From positions 168,674,927-168,738,926 of the forward strand of contig CM042691.1 in NCBI GenBank assembly GCA_023614405.1: a DNA stretch of 64,000 nucleotides, written 5' to 3'. Position numbers and translations under genes: made by a program. Below, in pieces: positions 31,961 to 43,626 of the stretch (position 1 is its first letter; the number at the start of each line of letters is the position of its first letter). Below the pieces are notes generated by a model. It made no database searches. It was not told where the DNA came from and saw only the letters and a program-made list of their open reading frames with translations. The stretch comes from Avena insularis (lineage: Eukaryota > Streptophyta > Magnoliopsida > Poales > Poaceae).

Positions 31961-34830
31961 CTATAGGCGATCTTCTATGTCACAGTTATTCGGGATATTT
32001 CCTCCATAGGAGATCCCCTCCCCCAAAGTGATGACATCATGAAAGATGATTGCCCCAAACTGCTGCTGGATGTGATACATCTCTTGTCTAATATCTGAAT
32101 TAGTGATCTTGGCCTTGGCTTCGGCCCACTGTTTGAGATGATCTGGCAGCGTAGAATTCTGCTGGTCTAGTAGGAACGCCCTCATGTGATGGATTGCATA
32201 GTAGGCTTCCTTCTTACTGCTTTCCGGCTGATTCACGCAGAGGAACTCCGTTACGTGGTTGAAGATGTGCCTGCCGAACTTGACCTTTGTACGCACGAAG
32301 GTGGTGCCTTCCGTCGAGGCATAGCCAGTGAGAGCATCATCTAGAAATTCCTTGATCTTGTCGTAGTTTTTGTTCTTTTCTAGACTCCCCGAGTCGAAAT
32401 ACATGGCGTGCGAATGCTTCGGTGATAAGGAAATGAGCGTGTAGTGTTCATCTCTATGCAAAAAATTCAAATGGAATGTGTTGGAAACAGAATGATGATA
32501 ATCTAATAAAGCCAATCGATGGTGGCGAGTGAATAACGATTTACTCGAGAAAGTATGGCACGAGAATGTATTCCTTTGTCTTGTTCGCCATGAAGATTAT
32601 TTTTAGGTACGAGGCCACGATACGTCGTTCAGCAGCGCTTCCCAAGCAGCCGTCACGCATGTAGTAGGGGTCCACTATAGCGATGCCCGGTGTGCTCTCT
32701 CTAATGATCTGCTTGGCCATGCTGAGAGAAAACAGGCGGACCATGGTATAGTGCAGTGGGTATAGGTGGAACATATTAAAGATGTCATCAAACCGCAGGC
32801 AGAACAGATCCGCAGGGGCATTGTCGATGAAGCCCAAGCCTGGTGGCACCTTAACCACGAATACCTGGTGCGAGGGATCTTTCTCCGCCAGAAGGCGTCT
32901 CTCTATCGTCAGCACACCATCATGCACACTCTTCAGTTCTGAACTGGCGAGCCTCCGCAAATTCTTAGGTAGCATGGGATCACCCGCCACATGAGTCCTC
33001 CACATAATACCCTCGGGTCTTGGTGGCCTTGCCACCTCTCGTCGCTGGCACGATAGGTGGTGTTGTTGTCTGTGGCGTGATGGCCCCTGCCGTCCCCAAA
33101 CATATCATGCTCTTTGGCCATTGCAAGAATAAGCCAAAGCAACTTCTAAGGACAGCCGAATCTTCTTCATCCGCTCCTGGGGGTTGAATGGGAGGTTCCA
33201 GGTCGTCGCAGCCCCTTAGCACCTGACTAATTTTAACCCTGTGCATGCTATCTGGCATCGACCTTGAGTGCAACATGTGCTACAAGGGTTGAACGATGGT
33301 ACCCTTGGCAACATCCCTCAGCTCGTTGTTCACGTAGCATAAGAGAGTGCAAGGAACATCCGTCTGCGGAAAACATGTACGGCATCGTCAGAGAGATGCC
33401 ATAAGAGTAATAGATGGCATGAAAGGCGGTAAAGCAATTTGTTTACCGTGATGGCGTCGAGATCGGCTAAAGTCGAGGCAACGCATACAACGACGGGCGT
33501 GCAAGAGACGGAGGGGCTGCTTGATGGCATGGTGCTGGCCACCGGTGTATTTTCCCTACCGGGTGCTTGGAGCTCCGGTGCCGTCGCGACGATGGCAGGC
33601 GGTCACCAACATGTCCGGCACCGCGGTGATGGCAGGGGGAGTCACGAACACATAGTTTGCATGATTCGTCGGCGTCGTGTTGTTCGAGTAGCTACTGACC
33701 ATGCTTGGAATCGGGCACGTCCCTTGTCGACCACCCGCACTCCAGTTCGCTATTGACTCCACCAAGGTAGGCAGGATGGACGTGAGGGTGACTGAACCGC
33801 GCCACTTGTTCCTTAAGTTCTTGAACCTCACGGTTTTCCTCCTCTCTCCTTCCCGACGGCACCACACGTATCCTCGGCGGTGGACCAAAATGATCCACCC
33901 AATTCTTACCCCCGAGGCTGGCCAGACGGCCAGCCGACGACGGCTTCTTCGTAACCAGCTCTATTTTCTTGGCCTGGTTCATCGCCCTGTTAAAAGGGTT
34001 ATCCCACCGGGTGGCCGCCGTCGACCCCTGGGATGAGGAACCCTAGGATCCATGACTAGCAACAATTTCCTCTTCCTGTAGATAAAGTAACAGTGAACCG
34101 TTTAGAAACCAAACTTCATCGATTTAAATGCAATCGAGTTGATCTGCGGTAATTAAATTACTTACCACAATTTCCTCGAATTCCTTCACCGCAGGATCTG
34201 GGGTGAGTTGTTTGGTTTTTGCGTCCACATGGTAATGGGCCCTGATGAAGTTTCGAAGTTGCCCCTTTTCGAATTTCGCAAAGGGGTTATCTATCCCCTT
34301 AGCTCTATAGTCTTCGTCCTCCTTATCCCATTTGGCCTCCGCGGTTCTGTATCCACCAGATCCTAGATGGTGATGACCTATATTCATCACCTGCAGCACC
34401 TTTCCCCGATTACTCTTGGCCAGGGCTCTTTCGGATTCACACCTCTCCTCGAACTCCCGGAACTGATCTTCAGTGATCTGTGGGTCAATCTTCTGGATCT
34501 CCTCGAGACTTTTGACTTCTTTATAGATCTTCTTCTTTATCTAGGTTCTCCAGCTGACCAGGGCGGTGCTCAACTTTGTGAGGGCGGATTTTTTTACTTC
34601 ATTCCCATGATAATTTGTGTTCCGATACTCAATGGAGAAATTGTATCTTGCGTGCAACTTCTCGAAGAGGACTGTGTGCAAGTGGCCATTATCTTATCGA
34701 GGTGTGATTCCATAGACCCCCTACTCTGAAAAGTTGTTAATGTCCCAAAGGTTATAATTTCCCCCTTGCGTATTAGCGTACGGCACGTGAGGATAGCCCA
34801 CCGAAGGGTCCAAAAGAACTCACCCTAAAC
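31961..34830 (-). pseudogene. CACTA second gene: Transposase_24-like and Ulp1-like parts
   Basis: Read from high to low coordinates: PYANTQGGNYNLWDIN (about 34780), an acidic/charged stretch, NIGHHHLGSGGYRTAEAKWD (34399-34124, typical of the plant Transposase_24/Ptta family), a coiled-coil-like ENREVQELKEQVARF (33982-33692), CTLLCYVNNELRDVAKGTI followed by a stop near 33282, DLEPPIQPPGADEEDSAVL, then CLRFDDIFNMFHLYPLHYTM (33035-32541). The last part (32515-31961) resembles a Ulp1/C48 protease end: EHYTLISLSPKHSHAMYFDS and AYYAIHHMR. The position of the catalytic Cys (normally LCGYYVC-like) reads KEAYYAI, so protease activity is probably lost. Several stops and probable introns interrupt the gene. 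Confidence 0.72.
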
Positions 34831-35127
34831 CACGTACGCAGTGTTGCAATACCAGCGCAAGTGTTGTATTAGAGTTGTACAATTACGTTTCCACGTGGCA
34901 TGCGCAAAATAACCGATAACTGACACGCTTCGGTCTCATACGGGCTTGGGTGGGCATTACATACATGGTCTAAATTTTATGAATCCTGATCCTACTCCCA
35001 CGCGCGAAGAGGTACCGGTCGATCCAAGTCATTAATCTAATTTGTCTCCTTATTTTCATTCCTTTGGGGGTCTATTGAACCAGAAGCCTTATCTTTATGC
35101 CAGAGATTCTCGGTGTTGATCGAGATG
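34831..35127. other. CACTA non-coding stretch before the LINE
   Basis: No coding pattern recognised; probably intron of the second CACTA gene, whose coding resumes at 36773. Confidence 0.45.
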
Positions 35128-35143
35128 GTTGTCCGGGTGATCT

Positions 35144-36756
35144 TTTTTGAGGGTAAAACAGTAGGGGAAAAAAACCCACTGCAATTTTTATAAAATCATA
35201 ATGAGTTACATAAGTAAATATTTACAAGTCCAAGGCCACCTCTGAGACGGAAATCATTTCAAGGCTAACTATCTCCTATCCAAATTGTTGTTGATCCAAG
35301 CTTTGAAATCCTGGAAGTATTTTTTCTTAATTCTAAACAGAACCAATCTTAATTCTTGAGAAACAATAACCTTCCATTCATCAAGGGAAGCACGCTTGTT
35401 GTTGAAAATTTCATTGTTTCTGCAAATCCAGATGCCCCAAGCCCCCAATATAATAATTTCCATTGCAAAGGGGACCTATAATCTGAGTCTTAAATCAGCC
35501 AAAGCCTCATAGAGGGGTAAATCAGTATCTCTGACAGGGAAGATTTCATCCCAACATGCTTTTGCAAAAGGGCAGTCTCAGAATAAATGAGATAAGGTTT
35601 CCTCAGCGATGCAACCAGAAATCACACAATTGTATGAGGGCAGTGAAAACCTTTTTCTCTTTAATAGGTTCCTGGTATTTAGTTTGTCAATGAGTTGTAA
35701 CCAGAAAAAACTTGTGGTTTTGCTGGCAAGAAGACTTCCATAACCAAGAAAAATGAGGCTGAACTGCAATATGTCCAGACAAGGAGGAATAGGCCTTTTT
35801 GACAGAGAAAGATTCACTTACCCAAATGTAACTCCAATTATCTGATTCTCTCTGAATCCCCTCACTGACAATGTGTGACAGGCACTGATAGTCAGTGTAA
35901 GCTTGTTGAGATAGAGGAAGAAAGAAATGATCTTGCATGTTGGGTATCTGAATAAACTCACCGATAGAGATATGTGGATTTTTTGCAAAAGATAGTAAGT
36001 GAGGAAACTTATGCTGCAGGCATTCTTCCTTCCACATATCATACCAAAAGAGAGTGGACTTGCCATCTCCCACCGAGCATTTTGCAATTCCTTTGAAGAC
36101 GTCAACTAGCTTCAGGTGTGCTTTCCACCAAAAGGATCCCTCCAAACCTCTTCCTGGCAGTTTTCCATTGCTATAGTAAGTGTTCCAGACTAGGTGTACC
36201 CAAGTAATGTCTTTGTGGTTATAGAATTTATCCAAGTTTTTCAAAAGAAGAGCCGATTTTTGAATGTTAAGATCAAGAACACCCAAACCTCCCTAGTCTT
36301 TGGTCTACAAACTTTGTTCCAGGCCACTAAAGCTTGTCCTCTAGCTTGGACATCATTGTTTTTTCGTCCACAAACATTGTCTCATGTACTTGATCAAATG
36401 ATCCTTAATAGTGATAGGAAGTTCAAAGCAGCTCATATAATAAAAGGGAAGGGAAGATAAGACAAATTTTACCAATTGTAACTTTCCCCCATAATTTAGA
36501 AAATCTGCAATACCATAGAGTCTTCTCTCCACTCTCTGAACAATAAGCAGAAAATGCTCCACTGCAGGCTTGTTAATGCTTAAAGGCAATCCAAGATAAG
36601 TGAATTGTAATGATCCAGTCAGGCAGGAAATTGTATTGGCAAAATGACTTAGTCTATCAGGATCCAAATTGATTGGCATCATACTGGATTTAGAGTAGTT
36701 AACTTTGAGTCTAGTGGATAGGGCAAAAGTATGAAGCAGGGCTTTAAGGCACATCA
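35144..36756 (-). mobile_element. 5'-truncated LINE (L1-type), 1613 bp
   Basis: It begins on the plus strand with a short poly-T and the LINE tail (AGTAGGGGAAAAAAACCC). It is flanked by a perfect 16-bp direct repeat GTTGTCCGGGTGATCT (35128-35143 and 36757-36772). Minus-strand pieces code for the end of reverse transcriptase ([29 protein letters not shown]), the linker and the C-terminal zinc-binding region (IILGAWGIWICRNNEIF). They closely resemble the LINE at 37814-41895. It interrupts the second CACTA gene. Confidence 0.9.
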
Positions 36757-36772
36757 GTTGTCCGGGTGATCT

Positions 36773-37168
36773 CCGCCACTTTCCCACCGTACCCTCTGAC
36801 GACAAGGTTGGGCTCAAAGGAACCCCTGTTGGGCTCACTTCGGTAATTTCCGCTCTGACGGTGCCGACCGTGTTCGGGCGCCGTTCCTTCTACTTCTTCT
36901 TCTTCTTAGGAGGATTGTTACCACTCCCTATGCCCTCGCCGCCATCAGTGGTTTCATCATCCGTCGTTCCTTAGGCTTATTCCTCTGCATCTTCCATCTC
37001 ATCATCCTCGCTCTCTGAAGGATGGTATTCTTCATCGTCTTCTAGCCGCTGGGCCACCTCCCAGAATGTCAATTGTTTATTCAGAGGTATGAGTTCTCCT
37101 TCAGCGCTGATGCGCTTAGAACATCCATCCTCGTCGTTGTCACACATCTTTGCACTAATAAAAAACAA
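36773..37168 (-). pseudogene. CACTA second gene, N-terminal part
   Basis: The frame starts near 37168 (MFFISAKMCDNDEDGCSKRI) and has an acidic region EEYHPSESEDDEMEDAEE ending at 36977. After a stop it continues with a lysine run and TEVSPTGVPLSPTLSSEGTVG up to the LINE insertion. This text is typical of the N-terminus of Transposase_24/Ulp1-like genes in grass CACTA elements (from memory). The frame reads through the insertion point into LINE sequence, giving an artificial 161-codon chimera (36838-36353). Confidence 0.6.
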
Positions 37169-37813
37169 ATAATTGGTTAGTAATAAAGTGCACGGAAAAA
37201 TCCAGCATGACCTTTGCTAATTTTCATAAACTAGGAGTGCCCGATTTCTGCCGAAACGGAAGTTAATCAACATTCTGGAAAAAATCGGGACTCGTTTCAT
37301 ACAAGAACCTGCATACAGATCATACACCTACATCATGGACTTTCCATTTCAAAACTAATATATGCTGCATATGAGATTCACAGCAACACTGCACAGCAAT
37401 AACACCAGCATACACAACAATAAAAGCAGTATAAGAACTAAAATGCAGAAGCTATTGTCGAAAAACTATTGTCAAGTACTCTAAATTACAGAAACAAGAG
37501 GAATCAACAAAGATTCAGGAACTACACACAAACTACATGTGAAAAAAGACTCGGGAATATTTGAAACTTTTAACACTGTCATCAACACATCAAGCACTGT
37601 CAACAACCTCACTGTCAAAAAACATGTACTACTTCAGACTAAGGACCAAGGATTTCTATACTAGAAGATCATTACAAAGCATATTTGTAGAGGAAACAAC
37701 ATTACAGATAAAGCAACAAGGATTTGGAATCCAAGTTCACTGCCACACTCAAAATACACAACATCTTAACAAGATACATATATCCAAGAATCAATTTTAA
37801 TTCAATCATTTTT
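37169..37813. other. CACTA non-coding stretch
   Basis: AT-rich, with no coding pattern. It is probably the upstream or intronic region of the second CACTA gene. Direct repeat ATCATTTTT at 37805-37813 is the left target duplication of the following LINE. Confidence 0.5.
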
Positions 37814-38187
37814 ATAGTTCCAATCAAAAAGTCCACTTAGTGCTGCAAAAAGGTCTTCTGGTGTTGCTTCTAGTTCTAGTCAAGGAGATAAAAAGAAGAA
37901 GGGGTTGCTGGGACCTGTGGGAAGCAGGCCAAAAAGAAGATGAGCAAATAAGTTTCCAATGTTAGGAAAAATTTACTTTTGGGTTGTCATCCATGGACCT
38001 GTGATCCAATGGATTGTTCTTGTTATGTATCTGAGCAAGTGGCTCTGGAATATTGTATGGTGGATGTTCCTTTCTTTTATTGAAACAAGTTACTCCTTAA
38101 TTGGCTTCCTCACAATGTCTCTACTTGGCCTGGATGTTTTATCGTACTTTGATAGACATCAAAAGCTTTATTCCATCTATAGTTTCC

Positions 38188-38889
38188 ATGGATAGTAAAA
38201 GAATTTGGAAAATCTTAAACTGGAACTTGAGAGGCATCAATTCTGAGAAAACGTGGGTGGCTCTTTCCCAAAACATCCTGGAATCAGAGTGTGAGATGAT
38301 TTGCCTTCAGGAAACTAAAAGGGAAATTTTTGATGATGAATATATTAGGAAATTTTGTCCTAAGAAATTGAATAAGTTTGCTTTTCTACCTTCTGTTGGG
38401 GCCTCTAGGGGCAATTATCACCTGGAATTGGAATCTCTTTGATGGAGAAATGATTTTCCAAACTGAATTCTCTATTTCTGTCAAATTTACCTCTAGACTA
38501 TCCAATGATTCTTGGATTCTTACCAACATCTATGGTCCTTGTCAACCTGAAAAAAAGTCTTATTCATTGATTGGTTGACCAATATTGATATGCCTGATGA
38601 CATTGACTGGCTGCTCATGGGGGATTTCAATTTTATCAGGAAACCTTCAGATAGAAATAAAGTTGGTGGTGAAGTTGACAACATCATTCTCTTTAATGAA
38701 ACCATCAGTAACCTTGGTCTTGTGGAGCTCCCTTTAAAAGGAAGAAAATTCTCATGGAGTAATATGAAAAAAGATCCACTTCTGGAGAGATTAGATTGGT
38801 TCTTCTCTTCACCCTCATGGACAATCTCTTACCCATCCTCTTTTGTCTATTCCTTTTCCAAACCTACATCTGACCATACTCCTTTATGA
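38188..38889 (+). pseudogene. LINE endonuclease (APE-type)
   Basis: It starts MDSKRIWKILNWNLRGINSE. The pieces are WNLRGI, CEMICLQETKR (catalytic Glu region), TNIYGPCQPEKK, MGDFNFIRKPSDRNK (GDFN motif) and GRKFSWSNMKKDPLLERLDW, ending SDHTPL. This is the apurinic-endonuclease-like domain that nicks the target DNA. Frames change near 38440 and 38560, so it is broken. Confidence 0.85.
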
Positions 38890-38895
38890 TCTCAA

Positions 38896-41817
38896 TTGGC
38901 ACTAGAATCCCTAAGGCTCAGGTGTTTAGATTTGAGAATTTCTGGCTGCAACATAGTGATTTCTTGCACACTGTTCAACATTCCTGGGATATACTTGTGG
39001 GGTATACAGACAGTGCAAAAGAAAATTAATGCCAAAGTGAAGAACATAAGAAGAGGTCTCAAGCTTTGGGAAAAATCTCTCCCTTGCCTCAAACACTTAA
39101 TTGCAAAAGTCAATGAGACCATTGATTTTTTAGACTTGTTGGAAGAATTCAGGACACTAAGAATTTTTGAGTGGAATCTGAGAGACATTCTCAAAACTCA
39201 CATGATTCAATTACTTCAGAATCAAAGGACTTACTGGAAACAAAGAGGAAAGATAAAATGGGTAAATCTTCGTGATGAGAACACAATTTTTTTTCATGCA
39301 AAAGCAACTACTAGATACAGAAATAATTATATTTCCATGCTAAAAAATGAGAATGCCTCTGATATCTATGATCATGATGGAAAGGCAAGCATTCTTTGGA
39401 ATGATTTTAAAAATAGATTGGGTTCCTCTAACAATCCAACAATGCCCTTTAGCCTTCCAGAACTATACAATGGACACATGGATCCTGATAGCTTGGCTAT
39501 TCTTGAAGCCCCTTTCACAGAAAAGTAAATTAAGGAAATCATTCAAGATCTTCCTAATGACAAATCTCCTGGGCCTGATGGCTTCAAAAATGAATTTATT
39601 AAGTCCTGTTGGAATATTATTGGAGCAGATGTTACACAACTGATTCAGGAATTCTATCATGAAAGGATATCCCTAGAAAGCATTAACTCTGCTTTCATTA
39701 CTCTCATTCCAAAGACTGATTCCCCTGTTCATACCAATTACATCAGGCCAATTTCTTTATTGAACAGTGTGTTCAAAATCATTACAAAACTTCTTGCCAA
39801 CAGACTCTAAACAATAATCCTTAAGCTTGTGCATAAAAATCAATATGGCTTTCTGAAGAATAGATCCATTCAAGACTTCTTTGGTTGGGCATTTGAGTAC
39901 CTCTTTCAATGTCATCAATCAAAAGAGGAGATTGTGATCCTTAAATTGGACTTTGAAAAATATTTTGATAGAATTGAATATTCAACCATTATTAGCATTT
40001 TGGAAGCAAGCGGATTTGGATCTAAATGGATTAATTGGATCAAGATGATTTTCTGCACTAGAAACTCATCTGTGCTCCTAAATGGAGTACCTGGAAAGAA
40101 ATTCTACTGCAAGAGAGGTGTCAGACAAGGTGACCCTTTATCACCTCTTCTATTTGTGTTGGCAGCTGACTTTCTACAAACTCTACTAAAATCTGCCATG
40201 AATAAGAATTTGTTGAGTCTTCCCATTCCTTGCCCTGCTTGTCCTGATTTCCCTGTCATCCAATATGCTGATGACACCTTAGTGTTCATGAAGGCTGACT
40301 CAAAACAATTACTCTGCCTTAAATCAATGCTGAATTGTTTTGCCATTTCTACTGGGCTTAAGGTTAACTATGCCAAATCAAGTATGATGCCTATCAACCT
40401 AAACCTTGAAAGACTTTTACATTTCTCTTCCACCTTTGGCTGTAATATAGGTAGCCTTCCCTTCACATATCTCGGGCTCCCTCTCAGCCTTAACAAGCCT
40501 TCTCTGGAGTTCTACCTCCCTATGGTGCAAAGGGTTCAATTCAGACTTGGTGGAATAGAAGATTTTCTGAATTATGGGGAAAACTTCAAATGGTTAAGTC
40601 AGTTTTAACATCATTACCACTCTTCTTCATGAGCTCTCTTGATATCCAATTACAATCAAAGACCAAGTAGTTAAATACATGAGACACTGCCTTTGGAGGA
40701 AGAAAACTGCTGATGTTCAGGCTAAAGGCAGTGCAATGGTTGCTTGGACAAAGGTTTGAAGGCCAAAGAAACAAGGTGGTCTGGGAGTTCTTAATCTTAA
40801 TATCCAAAATAATGCTCTATTGCTGAAGAATCTTGATAAGTTTTTCAATCACCATGATATCCCTTGGGTCCATCTTATCTGGGAATCTTATTATAACCAC
40901 GGTAAACTTCTAGGTTATCAATTAGAAGGATCTTTCTGGTGGAAGACACACCTGAAACTCATTGATGTCTACAAGGCAATGGCTAGATGTCAACCTAGAA
41001 ATGGAAAAACTGCATATTTTTTGTCTGATTTGTGGGATAAAGATTGTATGCAATTTCAGCTACCTAGTCTGCTCTCCTATGCAAAAAACATCAGAATTAC
41101 TGTCAAGGAGGTTATACAGACTGAATATCTTGAAGATTTATTTAATCTTCATCTGTCTCAACAAGCTTTCATCAGATTAATCATTTGACAACACCTGACA
41201 AATGGACTTATATTTGGGGCAGTGAAAAATTGTCTATTAAAAGGGCTTATGAGGTTATGGCAGGCTTCCAACCTGCTCCTCCACATTTCTCCTGGATCTG
41301 GGATTCTTCTTGTAAGGCAAAGCACAAATTATTTTTCTCGTTACTCCTTCTGGATAGATTAAATACAAGAAACCTTCTCAAAAGGAAAAACTGCTTCCTA
41401 CCAGATTAGAGTTGTGCAGTTATAAATTGCAACTCAGAGGAAACTTTGATTCACCTTTTTTGGAACTGCCCTTTTGCTGCTGAATGCTGGGATTACATCT
41501 GTCCTGATAGAGATCAGAAACTCTCTGTGTTTGAGGCTTTTCAAGACATAAGAACCAGACTTAAGCTTCCCTTTGCAATGGAGATAATTATTTTAGCTGC
41601 TTGGGGAATATGGATCTGTAGAAACAATAAGATATTTGAGAATGCAGCACCACAGTTCTCCACCTGGAAGGCAGTATTTCTTCAAGAATTGAGATGGGTT
41701 AAGCTGAGAATAAAAAGAAACATGGTCCTCAATTTGATATATGGTTCCAAACTCAAGTACATTAGTGGATTACTGCTGGTAAATGCAATGTATAAATACC
41801 TTATTGTAACCATGTAA
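38896..41817 (+). pseudogene. LINE reverse transcriptase and C-terminal region
   Basis: Between endonuclease and polymerase lies a long helical linker (38896-39528) and the typical SPGPDGFKNEFIKSCW segment (about 39565-39620). Polymerase motifs are [32 protein letters not shown] (motif A), [16 protein letters not shown] (motif B) and [13 protein letters not shown] (YADD active site), with [10 protein letters not shown] downstream. The C-terminal zinc-binding zf-RVT region (WTYIWGSEKLSIKRAY, LDRLNTRNLLKRKN, ETLIHLFWNCPFAAECW) and GIWICRNNKIFE end the ORF near 41817. Stops at 39526, 39808, 40606, 41186 and 41407 break it. Confidence 0.9.
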
Positions 41818-41904
41818 TTATACTCTATTTGATTATATAATGAAGATAAAAGTTGCAGTGGGGGTTCCCTTCCCTACTGTTTTTCCCTCAAAAAAATCAT
41901 TTTT

Positions 41905-42779
41905 CTAGGAATCAAATCATGATCATAAATCATTTTCCTAGTTTAAATATAAAAATCACTCTATACTTACAGCTAGACTAGCTCTCATCTTATATTATAC
42001 TGTATATGTATATAACATGTGCCGTGCGCTTGCTGAATTAAAATCATCTCATTGACACTGTAAATTTGAGTAACTGCACAAAATCCTTCCTAGCTGGGGC
42101 TGCAACATCCAATATACATGGGGTTAAGTGGTGAAGAAATGACCCTACATGCTTTTATCAGATGATGTTTTGTTGCAATCACCTAACCATTTCAAAAACA
42201 TTACCATGGGGCTATCTCTAGGAAAATTGGGCACAAACAGGCTAACAAATCAGTGAGCTAAGGTAAGGTCTGTTCCATAGCATGCTTGCACAAATGCTGA
42301 TTTGTCCTAAACAAGAGAGTACTTAGTAGAAAGCCATTGTGCATTGAGCAAGTGGTTAGAGTCTCATTCAGATAGAATAAATCATTCAAAGCCATTGCAG
42401 AGGTAGCTTATATAACATATGCTTGCAAAAATACTCAATATAATATGTGCTCATTCAGATACTCAATATAACATGTACCATGTGCTTGCAGAAATACATG
42501 GCCATTCAGATATACATGGCTATGTGCTTGTAGAGTCTCAATATAATATGTTATATTCAGATACTCAGTATAACATGTGCTTGCAGAAATACATGGCCAT
42601 TGTAGAGGCAGAGGCAGCTAATTTGATGGAGTTCAAAGCCATTGCAGAGGCAGCTAATCTGAACCCTAACCATGGCCTAATATAAACCCTAACCATTGCA
42701 GAGGCAGCATGTGCACCCTACATCCTAACCCTAACCATGGCCTAATCTGAACCCTAACCATTGCAGAGGCAGCCTAACC
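41905..42779. other. CACTA non-coding stretch with simple direct repeats
   Basis: From 42400 to 42610 the phrase CTCAATATAACATGTGCTTGCAGAAATACATGG recurs in variants. From 42600 to 42779 the phrases GCAGAGGCAGC and AACCCTAACCATGGCCTAATCTG recur. No coding evidence is seen. Confidence 0.55.
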
Positions 42780-43130
42780 CTAACCATTGCTCGAGGAGAG
42801 AGGGGAGGGGCGGCACTCACCTTTGAGATGAGGACGACGAGGGCTGGCGGACGATGGCAGGCTCCTCGACGGACTCCTCCTCCTCGGACGTGCACGGGAC
42901 TCCTCCTCCATGGCCTCCTCCTCGAGTGGCGGCGGCTGGCAGGGCTCGGGCTCCTCCTCCTCCATGTCCTCCTCCTAGAGTGGCTGGCAGACGACGACGG
43001 GATCCTCCACGGACTCCTCCTCCTCGGACGCGCATGGGCCTCCTCCTCCTCCATGGCCTCCTCCTCGAGCGGCGGCGGCTGGCTGGGATCGAGCGCGGTG
43101 GCGGCGGGGGGATCGATCGGGCTAGGAGAG
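42780..43130. repeat. GC-rich low-complexity tandem repeat
   Basis: Three imperfect copies of a block of about 100 bp rich in TCCTCCTCC and CCATGGCCTCCTCC. Open frames exist on both strands because of composition. On the minus strand it could be an untranslated leader of the second CACTA gene, but this is a guess. Confidence 0.6.
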
Positions 43131-43163
43131 ATGGGGATGAGATGGTATCGATGACGTGGATAA

Positions 43164-43250
43164 AACCCAGATAAGCATAGCGCACTATGCCCAAGTGCGC
43201 TATGAATATCTTTAGTGCACTCGGGCTAGTGCGCTATGCCTATCTGGGTT
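43164..43250. repeat. Internal inverted repeat with CACTA subterminal motifs
   Basis: Arms 43164-43187 and 43227-43250 are inverted copies over 24 bp with one mismatch. The arms and the spacer contain TAGCGCACT/AGTGCGCTA, the same core as the repeats at the element ends. The site is between the two large CACTA genes. Confidence 0.85.
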
Positions 43251-43348
43251 CTAACCACTCTATAACAACAGTGCAGCACTCTTTCTAGCAACAACACTTT
43301 CCTATCCCACTGGTTCTTCCCACTGCTCTATTCTAAACTTGTGAGCAC

Positions 43349-43374
43349 CCAGGTTCGAATCCTGGTGCCCCCCC
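43349..43374 (+). other. tRNA T-arm-like sequence
   Basis: CCAGG-TTCGAAT-CCTGG forms a perfect T-stem and loop with the internal B box GGTTCGAATCC, followed by TGCCCCCCC and a T run. No A box, anticodon arm or matching 5' acceptor strand is found upstream, so this is at most a tRNA-derived remnant. Confidence 0.45.
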
Positions 43375-43626
43375 TTTTTTATTTTTATTTTAAAAACACT
43401 TTTAAATGTTCGAAAAAATGCCCAAAATTGGTGATATATGCCATACAAGTTTTGTTTTGTTTTTAAAATACTTTTAAATATTCCAAAAATGCCCAAAAGT
43501 GATAATATATGTCATAAAAGTGGTACAAATATGATTCAAAGTATTACTAAATTTCATAATAATTTGTCCATGAATATTACAACCTTTTTCGACAACACGT
43601 TTTACAATATTTTTTGAGCTAGCGTT
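43375..43626. other. CACTA AT-rich spacer downstream of transposase
   Basis: An AT-rich region with no coding pattern; possibly the 3' untranslated part of the transposase gene (minus strand). Confidence 0.45.

Larger units (their letters stand above)
37814..41895 (+). mobile_element. LINE (L1-type), about 4.1 kb, truncated in ORF1
   Basis: Endonuclease, reverse transcriptase and C-terminal zinc-binding region lie in order on the plus strand, and the 3' end is CCTACTGTTTTTCCCTC plus a run of A. Imperfect flanks ATCATTTTTxTAG (37805-37813 and 41896-41904, nine exact bases) are the likely target duplication. ORF1 (the RNA-binding protein) is missing except perhaps a short end before 38000. Two other copies of the same family are in the window. 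Confidence 0.85.

Noticed and set aside
42620..42790. Interstitial telomere repeat (AACCCTAACC pieces)
   Set aside because: The pieces are parts of a longer simple repeat with GCAGAGGCAG and CCATGGCC; no run of the plant telomere unit TTTAGGG is present.
42731..43194. Arginine/serine-rich proteins on both strands
   Set aside because: Low-complexity TCC repeats give open frames in several phases; no domain or start context supports a gene.
43302..43496. Small minus-strand ORF containing HQDSNLGAH
   Set aside because: This text is the well-known spurious translation of a tRNA T-arm sequence.
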